Positions 1 through 4,766 are shown, counted from the first letter of the stretch. The stretch is 5,520 nt of DNA from an uncultured Anaerosporobacter sp. (GCA_945787925.1 CALZJY010000159.1:1-5520), one strand, 5' to 3'. Numbers and translations: made by a program. Notes: generated from the sequence alone by a model not told the origin.

Positions 1-1
1 A

Positions 2-340
2 GACACGCCAAACCCAACAGATACACCAGACCCAACGTATACACCAAACCCAACGTATACACCAAACCCAACAGATACACCAAACCCAACGTATACACCA
101 AAGCCAACGTATACACCAAAGCCAACGTGTAAGCCAAACCCAACGTATACACCAAACCCAACAGACGCACCAAACCCAACAAAAACACCAACAAGTGCAC
201 CAACGCAAACACCATACCATAGAGGTGATGAGCCAGAACCATTACCAAAGACAGGAGTACCATCAGACTCTGTAGCAAATGGCTTTGTACCAGTATTGTT
301 ATTACTAGGTTTGGGACTGATAATTAAGAAAATGCATTAA
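2..340 (+). CDS. LPXTG cell-wall-anchored surface protein, Pro/Thr-repeat C-terminus (5' partial)
   Basis: The open frame enters from the left edge and ends at TAA 338-340; the last 112 residues are visible. Residues 3-62 are ten tandem hexapeptides of the form P-N-P-T-(Y/D)-T. A less regular Pro/Thr stretch follows, then an RGD triplet (bases 221-229), an acidic EPEP segment and a C-terminal sorting signal. That signal is LPKTG (bases 242-256), a hydrophobic stretch ending LLLLGLGLII, and a short basic KKMH tail. In known LPXTG proteins, sortase cleaves between T and G and links the protein to peptidoglycan; Pro/Thr repeats usually act as an extended wall-spanning stalk. The functional N-terminal domain lies outside the window, so adhesin, enzyme or other role cannot be decided. 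All proline codons in the visible part are CCA. A terminator follows 14 nt after the stop, so this is the end of its transcription unit. Confidence 0.9.
   Translation, partial: DTPNPTDTPDPTYTPNPTYTPNPTDTPNPTYTPKPTYTPKPTCKPNPTYTPNPTDAPNPTKTPTSAPTQTPYHRGDEPEPLPKTGVPSDSVANGFVPVLLLLGLGLIIKKMH
8..187 (+). repeat. Ten tandem 18-bp repeats encoding PNPT(Y/D)T
   Basis: Ten in-frame 18-bp units run from 8 to 187 (8-25, 26-43, and so on to 170-187). The units read PNPTDT, PDPTYT, PNPTYT, PNPTDT, PNPTYT, PKPTYT, PKPTCK, PNPTYT, PNPTDA, PNPTKT. The array may continue left of the window, since DT precedes unit 1. Two nucleotide versions alternate: Thr-4 is always ACG before Tyr (or the Tyr-derived Cys) and always ACA before Asp or Lys. 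Five units carry the palindrome GTATAC. The units degenerate toward the 3' end, as expected for the edge of a repeat array. Confidence 0.95.
242..337 (+). other. C-terminal sortase sorting signal (LPKTG + hydrophobic segment + basic tail)
   Basis: LPKTG is encoded at 242-256. After a short spacer (VPSDSVANG) comes a hydrophobic run of about 15 residues (bases 284-325, FVPVLL to GLII). The tail is Lys-Lys-Met-His just before the stop. The order, spacing and position at the extreme C-terminus match the standard tripartite class A/B-type sorting signal. No sortase gene is in the window. Confidence 0.93.
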
Positions 341-354
341 TCGTTAAATAAATG

Positions 355-395
355 AGAAAGACTGTCTATTCATTATAGGTAGTCTTTCTTTTTTT
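355..395 (+). terminator. Intrinsic terminator of the surface-protein gene
   Basis: AGAAAGACT (355-363) pairs perfectly with AGTCTTTCT (381-389). The stem can be extended inward through two G-U pairs, C-G, T-A and two more A-T pairs to about 15 bp, leaving a 5-nt loop near 370-374. A run of seven T follows at 389-395. It sits 14 nt after the stop codon at 340. Confidence 0.92.
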
Positions 396-437
396 GAACA
401 ATCCTTACAATCCCGCATCGCAAAAACCTTATGATGT

Positions 438-485
438 AAGAGACCCACTAAAAGTGGCTATACTGATACATATAGGGCTCTTTTT
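438..485 (+). terminator. Second, structured terminator-like element (possible three-way junction RNA)
   Basis: AAGAG (438-442) pairs with CTCTT (478-482), and a T-run closes at 481-485. Between them lie two perfect 5-bp hairpins back to back: CCACT/AGTGG (445-449/453-457, 3-nt loop) and CTATA/TATAG (458-462/471-475, 8-nt loop). This makes a compact three-way junction. An alternative fold pairs 438-446 with 475-482 as one stem with a bulged A443. The surface-protein gene already has a terminator at 355-395, and I see no promoter between the two. This could be a backup terminator, the 3' end of a small RNA, or an unrecognised structured element. Confidence 0.5.
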
Positions 486-495
486 GGGTTTCATA

Positions 496-523
496 TTGCT
501 ATTTCAGTGTAATCTGATATAAT
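496..523 (+). promoter_or_regulatory. Sigma-A-type extended -10 promoter for the YcxB-like/tsaE/tsaB/rimI operon
   Basis: A perfect TATAAT lies at 518-523, preceded by TG at 515-516 (TGnTATAAT, extended -10). A partial -35, TTGCTA (496-501, 4 of 6 consensus), sits 16 bp upstream. The -10 ends 35 nt before the GTG start at 559, giving a leader of roughly 28 nt with no evident riboswitch. Confidence 0.8.
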
Positions 524-546
524 TGCTTTAGAAAAAAAGCGTATCT

Positions 547-551
547 GGAGG
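547..551 (+). promoter_or_regulatory. Ribosome binding site that fixes the GTG start at 559
   Basis: GGAGG at 547-551 lies 7 nt before GTG 559-561. The nearer ATG at 552 is out of frame, directly abuts the Shine-Dalgarno and opens only a 6-codon frame, so the GTG is the credible start. Confidence 0.8.
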
Positions 552-558
552 ATGGAAC

Positions 559-1065
559 GTGAAAGAGATTAAGATAAACGTAGATATGAAAGTAAAAAAT
601 ATGTATGAGTTCTTAATGAGACATGCCTATTTTAGTAAGATAGGAGTTGCAAGCGTGGCATTCAGCGTATTGTCATTTGTATACCTATGTATAAACGTTT
701 CCAAAGTATCTCGAGGACAACTTGTGTTACTTGTGATTGCATCCTTAATGTTTACGGTAATCAATCCAATCTGGATTTACGTAACTGCAGCAAAGCAAGT
801 AAAGCTAAGTCCTACATTTAAAGAAACAATCACCTACGAGTTTGGCGAGAATGGTGTAAGAGTAGTTCAAGGAGACGAAGAACTTCCGGTTGCTTGGGAA
901 GAAGTAAAGAAAGTGGTGGAAACAAGAAACAACCTAATCATTTACTTATCCAAAGTAAGAGCATTTGTAATTCCAAGAACGGAGTTAGGCGAACACCGTG
1001 AAGACTTAGTAGCATTGATTGAAAATGTAGTAAATGGAAGCGCATGTAGCTTTAAGAAAGCATAA
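559..1065 (+). CDS. YcxB-like two-TM membrane protein
   Basis: This 168-residue protein starts at GTG with a well-placed GGAGG. A short polar N-terminus (1-26) is followed by two hydrophobic helices (about 28-47 and 55-75), then a soluble C-terminal domain (about 80-168). That domain has the look of the YcxB-like family: an ITYEF-ENGV strand pair at 91-100, V-x-W-E-E-V near W113, a K-V-x-E-T turn, and then IIYLS...AFVIPR with Pro139. Family members are small membrane proteins with a C-terminal domain that looks PH-like; no biochemical role is established. I assign the family from pattern recognition only. It heads the operon, 23 nt before tsaE with no terminator between, so it is co-transcribed with the t6A genes. 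No catalytic motif is visible. Confidence 0.8.
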   Translation: MKEIKINVDMKVKNMYEFLMRHAYFSKIGVASVAFSVLSFVYLCINVSKVSRGQLVLLVIASLMFTVINPIWIYVTAAKQVKLSPTFKETITYEFGENGVRVVQGDEELPVAWEEVKKVVETRNNLIIYLSKVRAFVIPRTELGEHREDLVALIENVVNGSACSFKKA

Positions 1066-1088
1066 CAGACAGTTTTAGGAGAATTGAC

Positions 1089-1538
1089 ATGGTATTTGAA
1101 AGTTTAAAAGCAGAAGATACATTTCAATGTGGCAAAGAACTAGGACAACAATGTAAACCAGGTGAGATTTATTGCTTGCTTGGAGACCTAGGTGTAGGCA
1201 AAACGGTATTTACCCAAGGATTTGCCGAAGGCTTAGGGATTGAGGAACCAATCAGCAGTCCTACATTTACCATTGTTCAAGTGTATGAAGAAGGAAGGAT
1301 GCCGTTTTATCATTTTGATGTATACCGCATTGCGGACATTGATGAAATGGATGAGATAGGATATGAGGACTATTTCTTCGGGAATGGAGTTTGTCTTGTA
1401 GAATGGGCAAACCTAATTGCTGAATTACTACCAGAGAGAGTAAATGTAATTAAAATAGAAAAGGATCTTACAAAAGGGTTTGACTATCGTAGGATCACAA
1501 TTGAGGAGGCAGACAATGAGACTCTTAGCATTGGATAG
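1089..1538 (+). CDS. tsaE: tRNA t6A37 biosynthesis ATPase TsaE (YjeE family)
   Basis: The product has 149 residues, the usual family length. TsaE is the small P-loop ATPase that binds the TsaB-TsaD heterodimer and is needed for multiple rounds of threonylcarbamoyl transfer to A37 of ANN-decoding tRNAs; it acts in the cytoplasm. The Walker A motif GDLGVGKT is at residues 32-39, the family-specific SPTF at 57-60, HFDVYR at 75-80 with Asp77 in the Walker B-like position, and the VEWAN signature at 104-108 (Glu105, Trp106). All key residues are present. AGGAGA (1077-1082) sits 6 nt before the ATG. The last 23 bp overlap tsaB, and the tsaB Shine-Dalgarno lies inside this gene, which suggests translational coupling. 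Confidence 0.97.
   Translation: MVFESLKAEDTFQCGKELGQQCKPGEIYCLLGDLGVGKTVFTQGFAEGLGIEEPISSPTFTIVQVYEEGRMPFYHFDVYRIADIDEMDEIGYEDYFFGNGVCLVEWANLIAELLPERVNVIKIEKDLTKGFDYRRITIEEADNETLSIG
1503..1509 (+). promoter_or_regulatory. Ribosome binding site that fixes the tsaB start inside tsaE
   Basis: GAGGAGG at 1503-1509 lies 6 nt before ATG 1516-1518. The longer in-frame alternative is TTG at 1480. It has only a nearby GGG before it and would add 12 residues ahead of the conserved LLALDSS strand, with which TsaB proteins normally begin. The ATG is therefore chosen. Confidence 0.9.
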
Positions 1539-2235
1539 TTCTGGCTTGGTAGCATCTGTTGCATTAGTAGTAGATGATACTGTGATTGCGGAATATACAA
1601 CAAACTTTAAGAAGACACACTCACAAACATTATTACCAATGTTAGATGAGATCGTAAAGATGACAGAGATGGAGTTATCTGAATTAGATGCCATCGCATT
1701 AGCGGCAGGACCAGGTTCCTTTACAGGACTTCGTATCGGTGCGGCAACAGCAAAAGGCTTAGGCTTAGCGTTGAACAAACCAATCGTATCAGTTCCAACG
1801 GTAGATGCGCTTGCATACAACCTATATGGGACGAAAGGAATCATTTGTCCAATCATGGATGCGAGAAGAAGCCAAGTATATACAGGGCTTTATGAATATG
1901 TAAATAATGAATTTACTGTAATCGAACAGCAAAAGGTAGTTACGATTGACGAATTATTAGAGGAAATCATCGCTACAGGAAAAGAAGTAATTTTCCTAGG
2001 TGATGGTGTTGATGTTCATAGAGACAAAATCAAAGAAGCCTTAGGTGATAAAGCAAGCTTTGCACCAGCACATGTGGCAAGACAACGTGCAGGAGCAGTA
2101 GCAATGCTAGGAGCGAAGTATTACGCAGAAGGAAAAATGGAAACTGCAAGTGAACAGGCGCCAGAATACTTGAGGGTATCACAGGCGGAAAGAGAACTAG
2201 CGGAAAGACAACAAGCAGAAAAGGTGAATCAATAA
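1516..2235 (+). CDS. tsaB: tRNA t6A37 biosynthesis protein TsaB (YeaZ family)
   Basis: TsaB is the catalytically inactive ASKHA-fold partner that dimerises with TsaD and forms the platform for TsaE and tRNA during t6A37 synthesis. From ATG 1516 the protein has 239 residues, typical for Firmicutes. It opens with the LLALDSS strand (3-9). THSQTLLPML at 34-43 and the hallmark AGPGSFTGLRIG at 64-75 follow. DARRSQVYT (115-123) and the C-terminal PEYLRVSQAERE (ending about 20 residues before the stop) complete the family pattern. Beyond that is a short Gln/Glu/Lys-rich tail (AERQQAEKVNQ) that looks unstructured. The gene starts 23 bp inside tsaE and its TAA directly abuts the ATG of rimI, so the three are tightly coupled. 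Confidence 0.96.
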   Translation: MRLLALDSSGLVASVALVVDDTVIAEYTTNFKKTHSQTLLPMLDEIVKMTEMELSELDAIALAAGPGSFTGLRIGAATAKGLGLALNKPIVSVPTVDALAYNLYGTKGIICPIMDARRSQVYTGLYEYVNNEFTVIEQQKVVTIDELLEEIIATGKEVIFLGDGVDVHRDKIKEALGDKASFAPAHVARQRAGAVAMLGAKYYAEGKMETASEQAPEYLRVSQAERELAERQQAEKVNQ

Positions 2236-2697
2236 ATGAACAATGAGTACTCGGTTCGTCGCATGGAGGAAAAAGACGTAGAACAAATCGTTGCAATTGA
2301 AAAAGATACGTTTAGCCAACCATGGAGCGAGGTAGATTTTAGAAAAGCATGGAAAGATTCGCATAATATCTACTTTGTTGTGGAGAAAGGAAGAGAAATC
2401 ATTGGATATTGTGGATTGTGGTCTGTAGTAGACGAAGGACAGATTACTAATGTGGCAATCCGTAAAGATGCAAGAGGTCAGGGGCTTGCAACTAAGATGA
2501 TGACGGCGCTTTTAGAAGAAGGAATCAAAGAAGGGCTTACAGCATTTACGCTAGAAGTGAGAGTGGGCAACCATTCCGCAAGAAGCGTGTACAAAAAGCT
2601 CGGATTTGAAGAGGCGGGGGTTCGTCCTAATTTTTATGATCATCCGAAAGAGGATGCAGTAATTATGTGGAAGTATATGAAAAATGTAGAATACTAG
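2236..2697 (+). CDS. rimI: RimI-family protein N-terminal acetyltransferase (GNAT)
   Basis: RimI acetylates the N-terminal alanine of ribosomal protein S18 in enterobacteria; homologues elsewhere act on S18 and other proteins, using acetyl-CoA. The 153-residue product has the full GNAT layout. The acetyl-CoA pyrophosphate-binding loop is R-K-D-A-R-G-Q-G-L-A-T (76-86), preceded by strand ITNVAI. LEVRVGNHSARSVYKKLGF (106-124) carries the likely general base Glu107 and general acid Tyr119; their 12-residue spacing matches Glu103/Tyr115 of Salmonella RimI. The terminal RPNFYDHPKEDAVIM block is also RimI-like. The ATG follows the tsaB stop without a gap, with AAGGTGA (2221-2227) as ribosome binding site. 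Exact substrate specificity cannot be read from sequence. No terminator follows, so transcription may continue into orf74. Confidence 0.93.
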   Translation: MNNEYSVRRMEEKDVEQIVAIEKDTFSQPWSEVDFRKAWKDSHNIYFVVEKGREIIGYCGLWSVVDEGQITNVAIRKDARGQGLATKMMTALLEEGIKEGLTAFTLEVRVGNHSARSVYKKLGFEEAGVRPNFYDHPKEDAVIMWKYMKNVEY

Positions 2698-2707
2698 TAA
2701 TTACCAC

Positions 2708-2736
2708 TACCAAAAAGTAGGAAAAAAAGATATAAT
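2708..2736 (+). promoter_or_regulatory. Probable promoter of orf74
   Basis: A perfect TATAAT is at 2731-2736. The best -35 at 17-bp spacing is CTACCA (2708-2713), which matches only 3 of 6 consensus positions. The -10 lies 36 nt before the TTG start. Read-through from the rimI operon could supplement it. Confidence 0.5.
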
Positions 2737-2759
2737 TACACTAAGGCTGTCAAAATTAT

Positions 2760-2765
2760 GGAGGG
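2760..2765 (+). promoter_or_regulatory. Ribosome binding site that fixes the TTG start of orf74
   Basis: GGAGGG at 2760-2765 lies 7 nt before TTG 2773-2775. An in-frame TAG at 2767-2769 blocks any upstream start, so the TTG is the only start that keeps the whole conserved-looking N-terminus. Confidence 0.75.
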
Positions 2766-2772
2766 ATAGATT

Positions 2773-2997
2773 TTGAAAAAAGGGAGACAATTATTTTGTA
2801 ATGTATGCGGAAAAGAACTTAAAGTTGAACGCGGAATTGTAAAAGAAGGTGTGTTCGAAGCGAACAAGCAATGGGGGTACTTTTCAAATAAGGATTTGGA
2901 AGTCCATCGCTTTGACATATGTGAGGTATGTTACGATAAAATGATTGAATCTTTTGTAATCCCGGTTACCATTAAAAAAAACCATGAAGTATTATAG
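2773..2997 (+). CDS. Small protein with two CxxC pairs, probable zinc-binding (function unknown)
   Basis: The product has 74 residues. CNVC (C9, C12) lies near the N-terminus and is followed by GKEL. A second pair, CEVC (C50, C53), lies in the C-terminal third. Four cysteines in two CxxC pairs about 40 residues apart fit a single structural zinc ribbon or knuckle. The middle carries an aromatic block (QWGYFSNKD, 33-41) and HRFDIC before the second pair; the end is a hydrophobic strand (FVIPVTI). I believe similar short proteins occur in Clostridia, but I know no gene name or function. TTG start with a strong GGAGGG, own TATAAT and own terminator mean it can be expressed alone. A nucleic-acid or ribosome-associated role would suit the context, but that is inference only. 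Confidence 0.8.
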   Translation: MKKGRQLFCNVCGKELKVERGIVKEGVFEANKQWGYFSNKDLEVHRFDICEVCYDKMIESFVIPVTIKKNHEVL

Positions 2998-3002
2998 TTG
3001 CT

Positions 3003-3036
3003 AGAGTCGATATACAGTATGTACATCGGCTCTTTT
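3003..3036 (+). terminator. Intrinsic terminator after orf74
   Basis: AGAGTCGAT (3003-3011) pairs with ATCGGCTCT (3025-3033) over 9 bp with one T-G wobble, followed by a short TTTT (3033-3036). It sits 5 nt after the orf74 stop. The T-run is short, so termination may be leaky. Confidence 0.75.
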
Positions 3037-3043
3037 GCTATGA

Positions 3044-3072
3044 TTGAAAATGCGTATAAAATATGATATGAT
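3044..3072 (+). promoter_or_regulatory. Strong sigma-A-type promoter of rnz-orf208
   Basis: TTGAAA (3044-3049, 5 of 6) and TATGAT (3067-3072, 5 of 6) are separated by exactly 17 bp. TG at 3064-3065 adds an extended -10. It begins 7 nt after the orf74 terminator and predicts a leader of about 38 nt before the GTG at 3118. Confidence 0.85.
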
Positions 3073-3117
3073 GGGAAAAAGTAGAGAAAATGAGAAAATT
3101 ATAAGCGAGGAAAAATT

Positions 3118-4032
3118 GTGTTAGACGTTTGTTTACTTGGAACAGGTGGCATGATGCCATTGCCAGGTCGTTGGTTAACAGCATTAATGACTAGATTTAA
3201 TGGCAGCAGCATACTAATCGATTGTGGTGAAGGAACTCAGGTTGCAATTAAGCAAAAAGGCTGGAGCTTTCATTCCATAGATTTAATTTGTTTTACCCAT
3301 TATCATGGTGACCATATCAGTGGTTTGCCAGGTCTGTTACTATCCATGGGAAATGCAGATCGTAGAGAGCCAGTAACGTTAATGGGACCAAAAGGACTAG
3401 AAAAAGTGGTGAATGCACTGCGAGTAATCGCACCAGAATTACCATTCCCATTAAAGTTTATTGAATTGACAGAAAAAGAACATTCTTTTGAAATGAATGG
3501 TTATCATATAGAAGCATACCGTGTAAACCATAACGTGGTTTGCTACGGGTATAATATAAGTGTCCCTAGAGCAGGAAGATTCTTTATGGAAAAGGCAGAG
3601 GAAAACCAAGTTCCGAAAATGGCGTGGAGCCGTTTACAAAAAGGTGAGGAAGTCGAAGTGGACGGAATCACATATACGCCGGACATGGTCCTAGGTCCAC
3701 CAAGAAAGGGAATCAAACTCACATATTGTACGGATACAAGACCAGTGCCAATCATTAGTGAAAAAGCGAAAAATGCAGACTTATTCATTTGTGAAGGTAT
3801 GTATGGTGAGAAAGAAAAATCCAATAAAGCCGTAGAGTATAAGCATATGACGTTTTATGAGGCAGCACAGTTAGCGAAGGATGCACAAGTATCTGAAATG
3901 TGGCTTACACATTATAGTCCTTCTTTAGTAAGAGCAGAAGAATTCATGCCAGACGTTCGAGCTATTTTTGCAAATAGCTATCCGGGAAAAGATGGAAAGA
4001 CCGTGGTGTTAGAGTTTGATAAAAATGAATAA
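3118..4032 (+). CDS. rnz: Ribonuclease Z (tRNA 3'-endonuclease, metallo-beta-lactamase fold)
   Basis: RNase Z cuts precursor tRNAs just after the discriminator base to create the 3' end, using two zinc ions. The 304-residue length is standard for the short bacterial form. Near the N-terminus are LLGTGG (6-11) and DCGEGTQ (35-41), the family's usual opening. The zinc motif is THYHGDH (60-66) with His61, His63, Asp65 and His66. Other ligands are His137 in VNHN, Asp205 in CTDTRP, and His264 in LTHYSP; His242 of KHMT is the conserved catalytic-site histidine. The spacing between these matches B. subtilis RNase Z closely. Residues about 150-195 (PRAGRF to GPPRKG) correspond to the flexible tRNA-gripping arm. 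The N-terminal segment MMPLPGRWLTALMTRFNG differs from the classical VPS-type sequence, so this is a somewhat divergent clade. GTG start with GAGG 7 nt upstream. Confidence 0.9.
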   Translation: MLDVCLLGTGGMMPLPGRWLTALMTRFNGSSILIDCGEGTQVAIKQKGWSFHSIDLICFTHYHGDHISGLPGLLLSMGNADRREPVTLMGPKGLEKVVNALRVIAPELPFPLKFIELTEKEHSFEMNGYHIEAYRVNHNVVCYGYNISVPRAGRFFMEKAEENQVPKMAWSRLQKGEEVEVDGITYTPDMVLGPPRKGIKLTYCTDTRPVPIISEKAKNADLFICEGMYGEKEKSNKAVEYKHMTFYEAAQLAKDAQVSEMWLTHYSPSLVRAEEFMPDVRAIFANSYPGKDGKTVVLEFDKNE

Positions 4033-4058
4033 AAGCTTTTAAGAGGGAGGAACACCAG

Positions 4059-4685
4059 ATGAAGAGAAAGATCAGGACAGCATTTATTATGTTGGTCTTT
4101 GCCTGTGCAGTAGTCGGTGTTTATTATAAGATGAATACCGAAGTGCCGGATGACGAGGAAGTGAAGGTTCCAAAGACAATGGTAGAAAAACTGATTGCAA
4201 AGGACCTAGATAACGACTATCCAGCCACAGTAAAGACAGTGATGAAGCTATATAGCCAATATAGCAAATGCTTTTATGATGGTGAATACACAGAGGACGA
4301 GTTAAAGAAGCTAGTAGAACAGTATCGCAAGATTCTAGATGACGAATTAGTTGCAAACAATCCGTTTGAGGACCATTTAAAAGGCTTACAACAAGAAGTA
4401 AGTACATTTAATGGGGAAGAAAAGACGATCATGTCCTATTACTGGCCAAACAAGTCCGGCAAGGAAACAGCTACAGCATCTCCAGATGGAGTGCTAGAAG
4501 ATGATAGGAATGCCAAAGAGGCAGTAACGTATTATTCTAAGGGAAATAAAAAATACGCATCGACTGTAGTTGCATTTACGTTAAAAAAAGGAACGAATAC
4601 GGTCCAAGAGTCCAAAGAGAAGTTTGTATTAAGGCAAGATACAGATGGCAAATGGAAGATTCTTGGATGGCGATTGGTGAAATAA
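4059..4685 (+). CDS. Membrane-anchored or exported protein of unknown function
   Basis: I do not recognise this 208-residue protein. It begins MKRKIR followed by a hydrophobic helix (about 8-23), an uncleaved anchor or signal peptide. V-F-A-C at 13-16 is a weak lipobox, since Phe at -2 is unusual, so lipoprotein status is possible but unlikely. An acidic linker (EVPDDEE, 28-34) leads into a mostly helical, charged region (about 40-125) and then a beta-rich C-terminal segment (about 150-208). The last part reads VVAFTLKKG, EKFVLRQD, and GKWKILGWRLV at the very end. That alternation is reminiscent of NTF2-like folds, but this is inference. GGGAGG (4045-4050) precedes the ATG by 8 nt. The gap after rnz is 26 nt, so the two form one transcription unit ending at the hairpin 4696-4746. 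Confidence 0.85.
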   Translation: MKRKIRTAFIMLVFACAVVGVYYKMNTEVPDDEEVKVPKTMVEKLIAKDLDNDYPATVKTVMKLYSQYSKCFYDGEYTEDELKKLVEQYRKILDDELVANNPFEDHLKGLQQEVSTFNGEEKTIMSYYWPNKSGKETATASPDGVLEDDRNAKEAVTYYSKGNKKYASTVVAFTLKKGTNTVQESKEKFVLRQDTDGKWKILGWRLVK

Positions 4686-4692
4686 TGATAAA
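4663..4692 (+). promoter_or_regulatory. Weak candidate promoter for tsaD
   Basis: TTGGAT (4663-4668) and GATAAA (4687-4692) are 18 bp apart and overlap the end of orf208. Each matches consensus only partly. If used, transcription would begin almost at the base of the following hairpin. I list it because no better tsaD promoter is visible. Confidence 0.2.
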
Positions 4693-4695
4693 AAT

Positions 4696-4746
4696 GGGGG
4701 TGCATTAAGGACTGTCACATCATCGTACAGCTTAAGCACCCTTTTT
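4696..4746 (+). terminator. Large intrinsic terminator-like hairpin between orf208 and tsaD
   Basis: GGGTGC (4698-4703) pairs with GCACCC (4736-4741). After a bulged A, TTAAG (4705-4709) pairs with CTTAA (4731-4735). CTGT (4712-4715) then pairs with ACAG (4727-4730), leaving an 11-nt loop. TTTTT follows at 4742-4746. The stem is about 15 bp with small bulges. It ends rnz-orf208 transcription but lies only 20 nt ahead of the tsaD ATG, so it may act as a leaky terminator or attenuator for tsaD. Confidence 0.85.
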
Positions 4747-4766
4747 AATAGAAAGGTAGAATAGAC

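Noticed and set aside
8..187. CRISPR array or integron-like repeat
   Set aside because: The repeats are contiguous 18-bp units with no spacers and stay in frame with a protein ending in a sortase signal, so they are coding repeats.
1480..1515. Longer tsaB beginning at TTG 1480
   Set aside because: The TTG has no well-placed full Shine-Dalgarno and adds 12 non-conserved residues; ATG 1516 has GAGGAGG at ideal distance and starts right before the conserved LALDSS.
1428..1856. Minus-strand open frame of 142 codons opposite tsaE/tsaB
   Set aside because: It lies fully antisense to two genes with intact family motifs, and its translation shows no recognisable domain.
2030..2296. Minus-strand open frame opposite the end of tsaB and the start of rimI
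   Set aside because: It is a low-complexity Leu/Pro/Phe-rich translation that arises from the purine-rich coding strand of tsaB; there is no support for a gene.
2698..2739. Direct repeat TAATTAC (2698-2704 and 2733-2739) flanking the orf74 promoter
   Set aside because: Seven AT-rich bases repeated once in an AT-rich intergenic region is likely chance; there is no dyad symmetry to suggest an operator.
2736..2918. Minus-strand open frame of 60 codons opposite orf74
   Set aside because: It is a shadow of orf74, which has the better ribosome binding site, cysteine motifs and flanking signals.
3071..3124. 17-codon upstream frame (ATG 3071 to TAG 3122) overlapping the rnz start
   Set aside because: Its ATG overlaps the predicted -10 box (3067-3072), so it would not be in the transcript; it also lacks a ribosome binding site.
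3543..3824. Minus-strand open frame inside rnz
   Set aside because: It is antisense to the conserved RNase Z arm and Asp205 region; no motif.
4031..4040. Palindrome AAAAGCTTTT between rnz and orf208
   Set aside because: It is a 10-bp AT-rich palindrome with no loop and no T-run placed to terminate; too short to call a terminator or operator.
4087..4407. Minus-strand open frame inside orf208
   Set aside because: It overlaps a sense gene with signal segment, strong ribosome binding site and operon context; the antisense translation has no coherent features.
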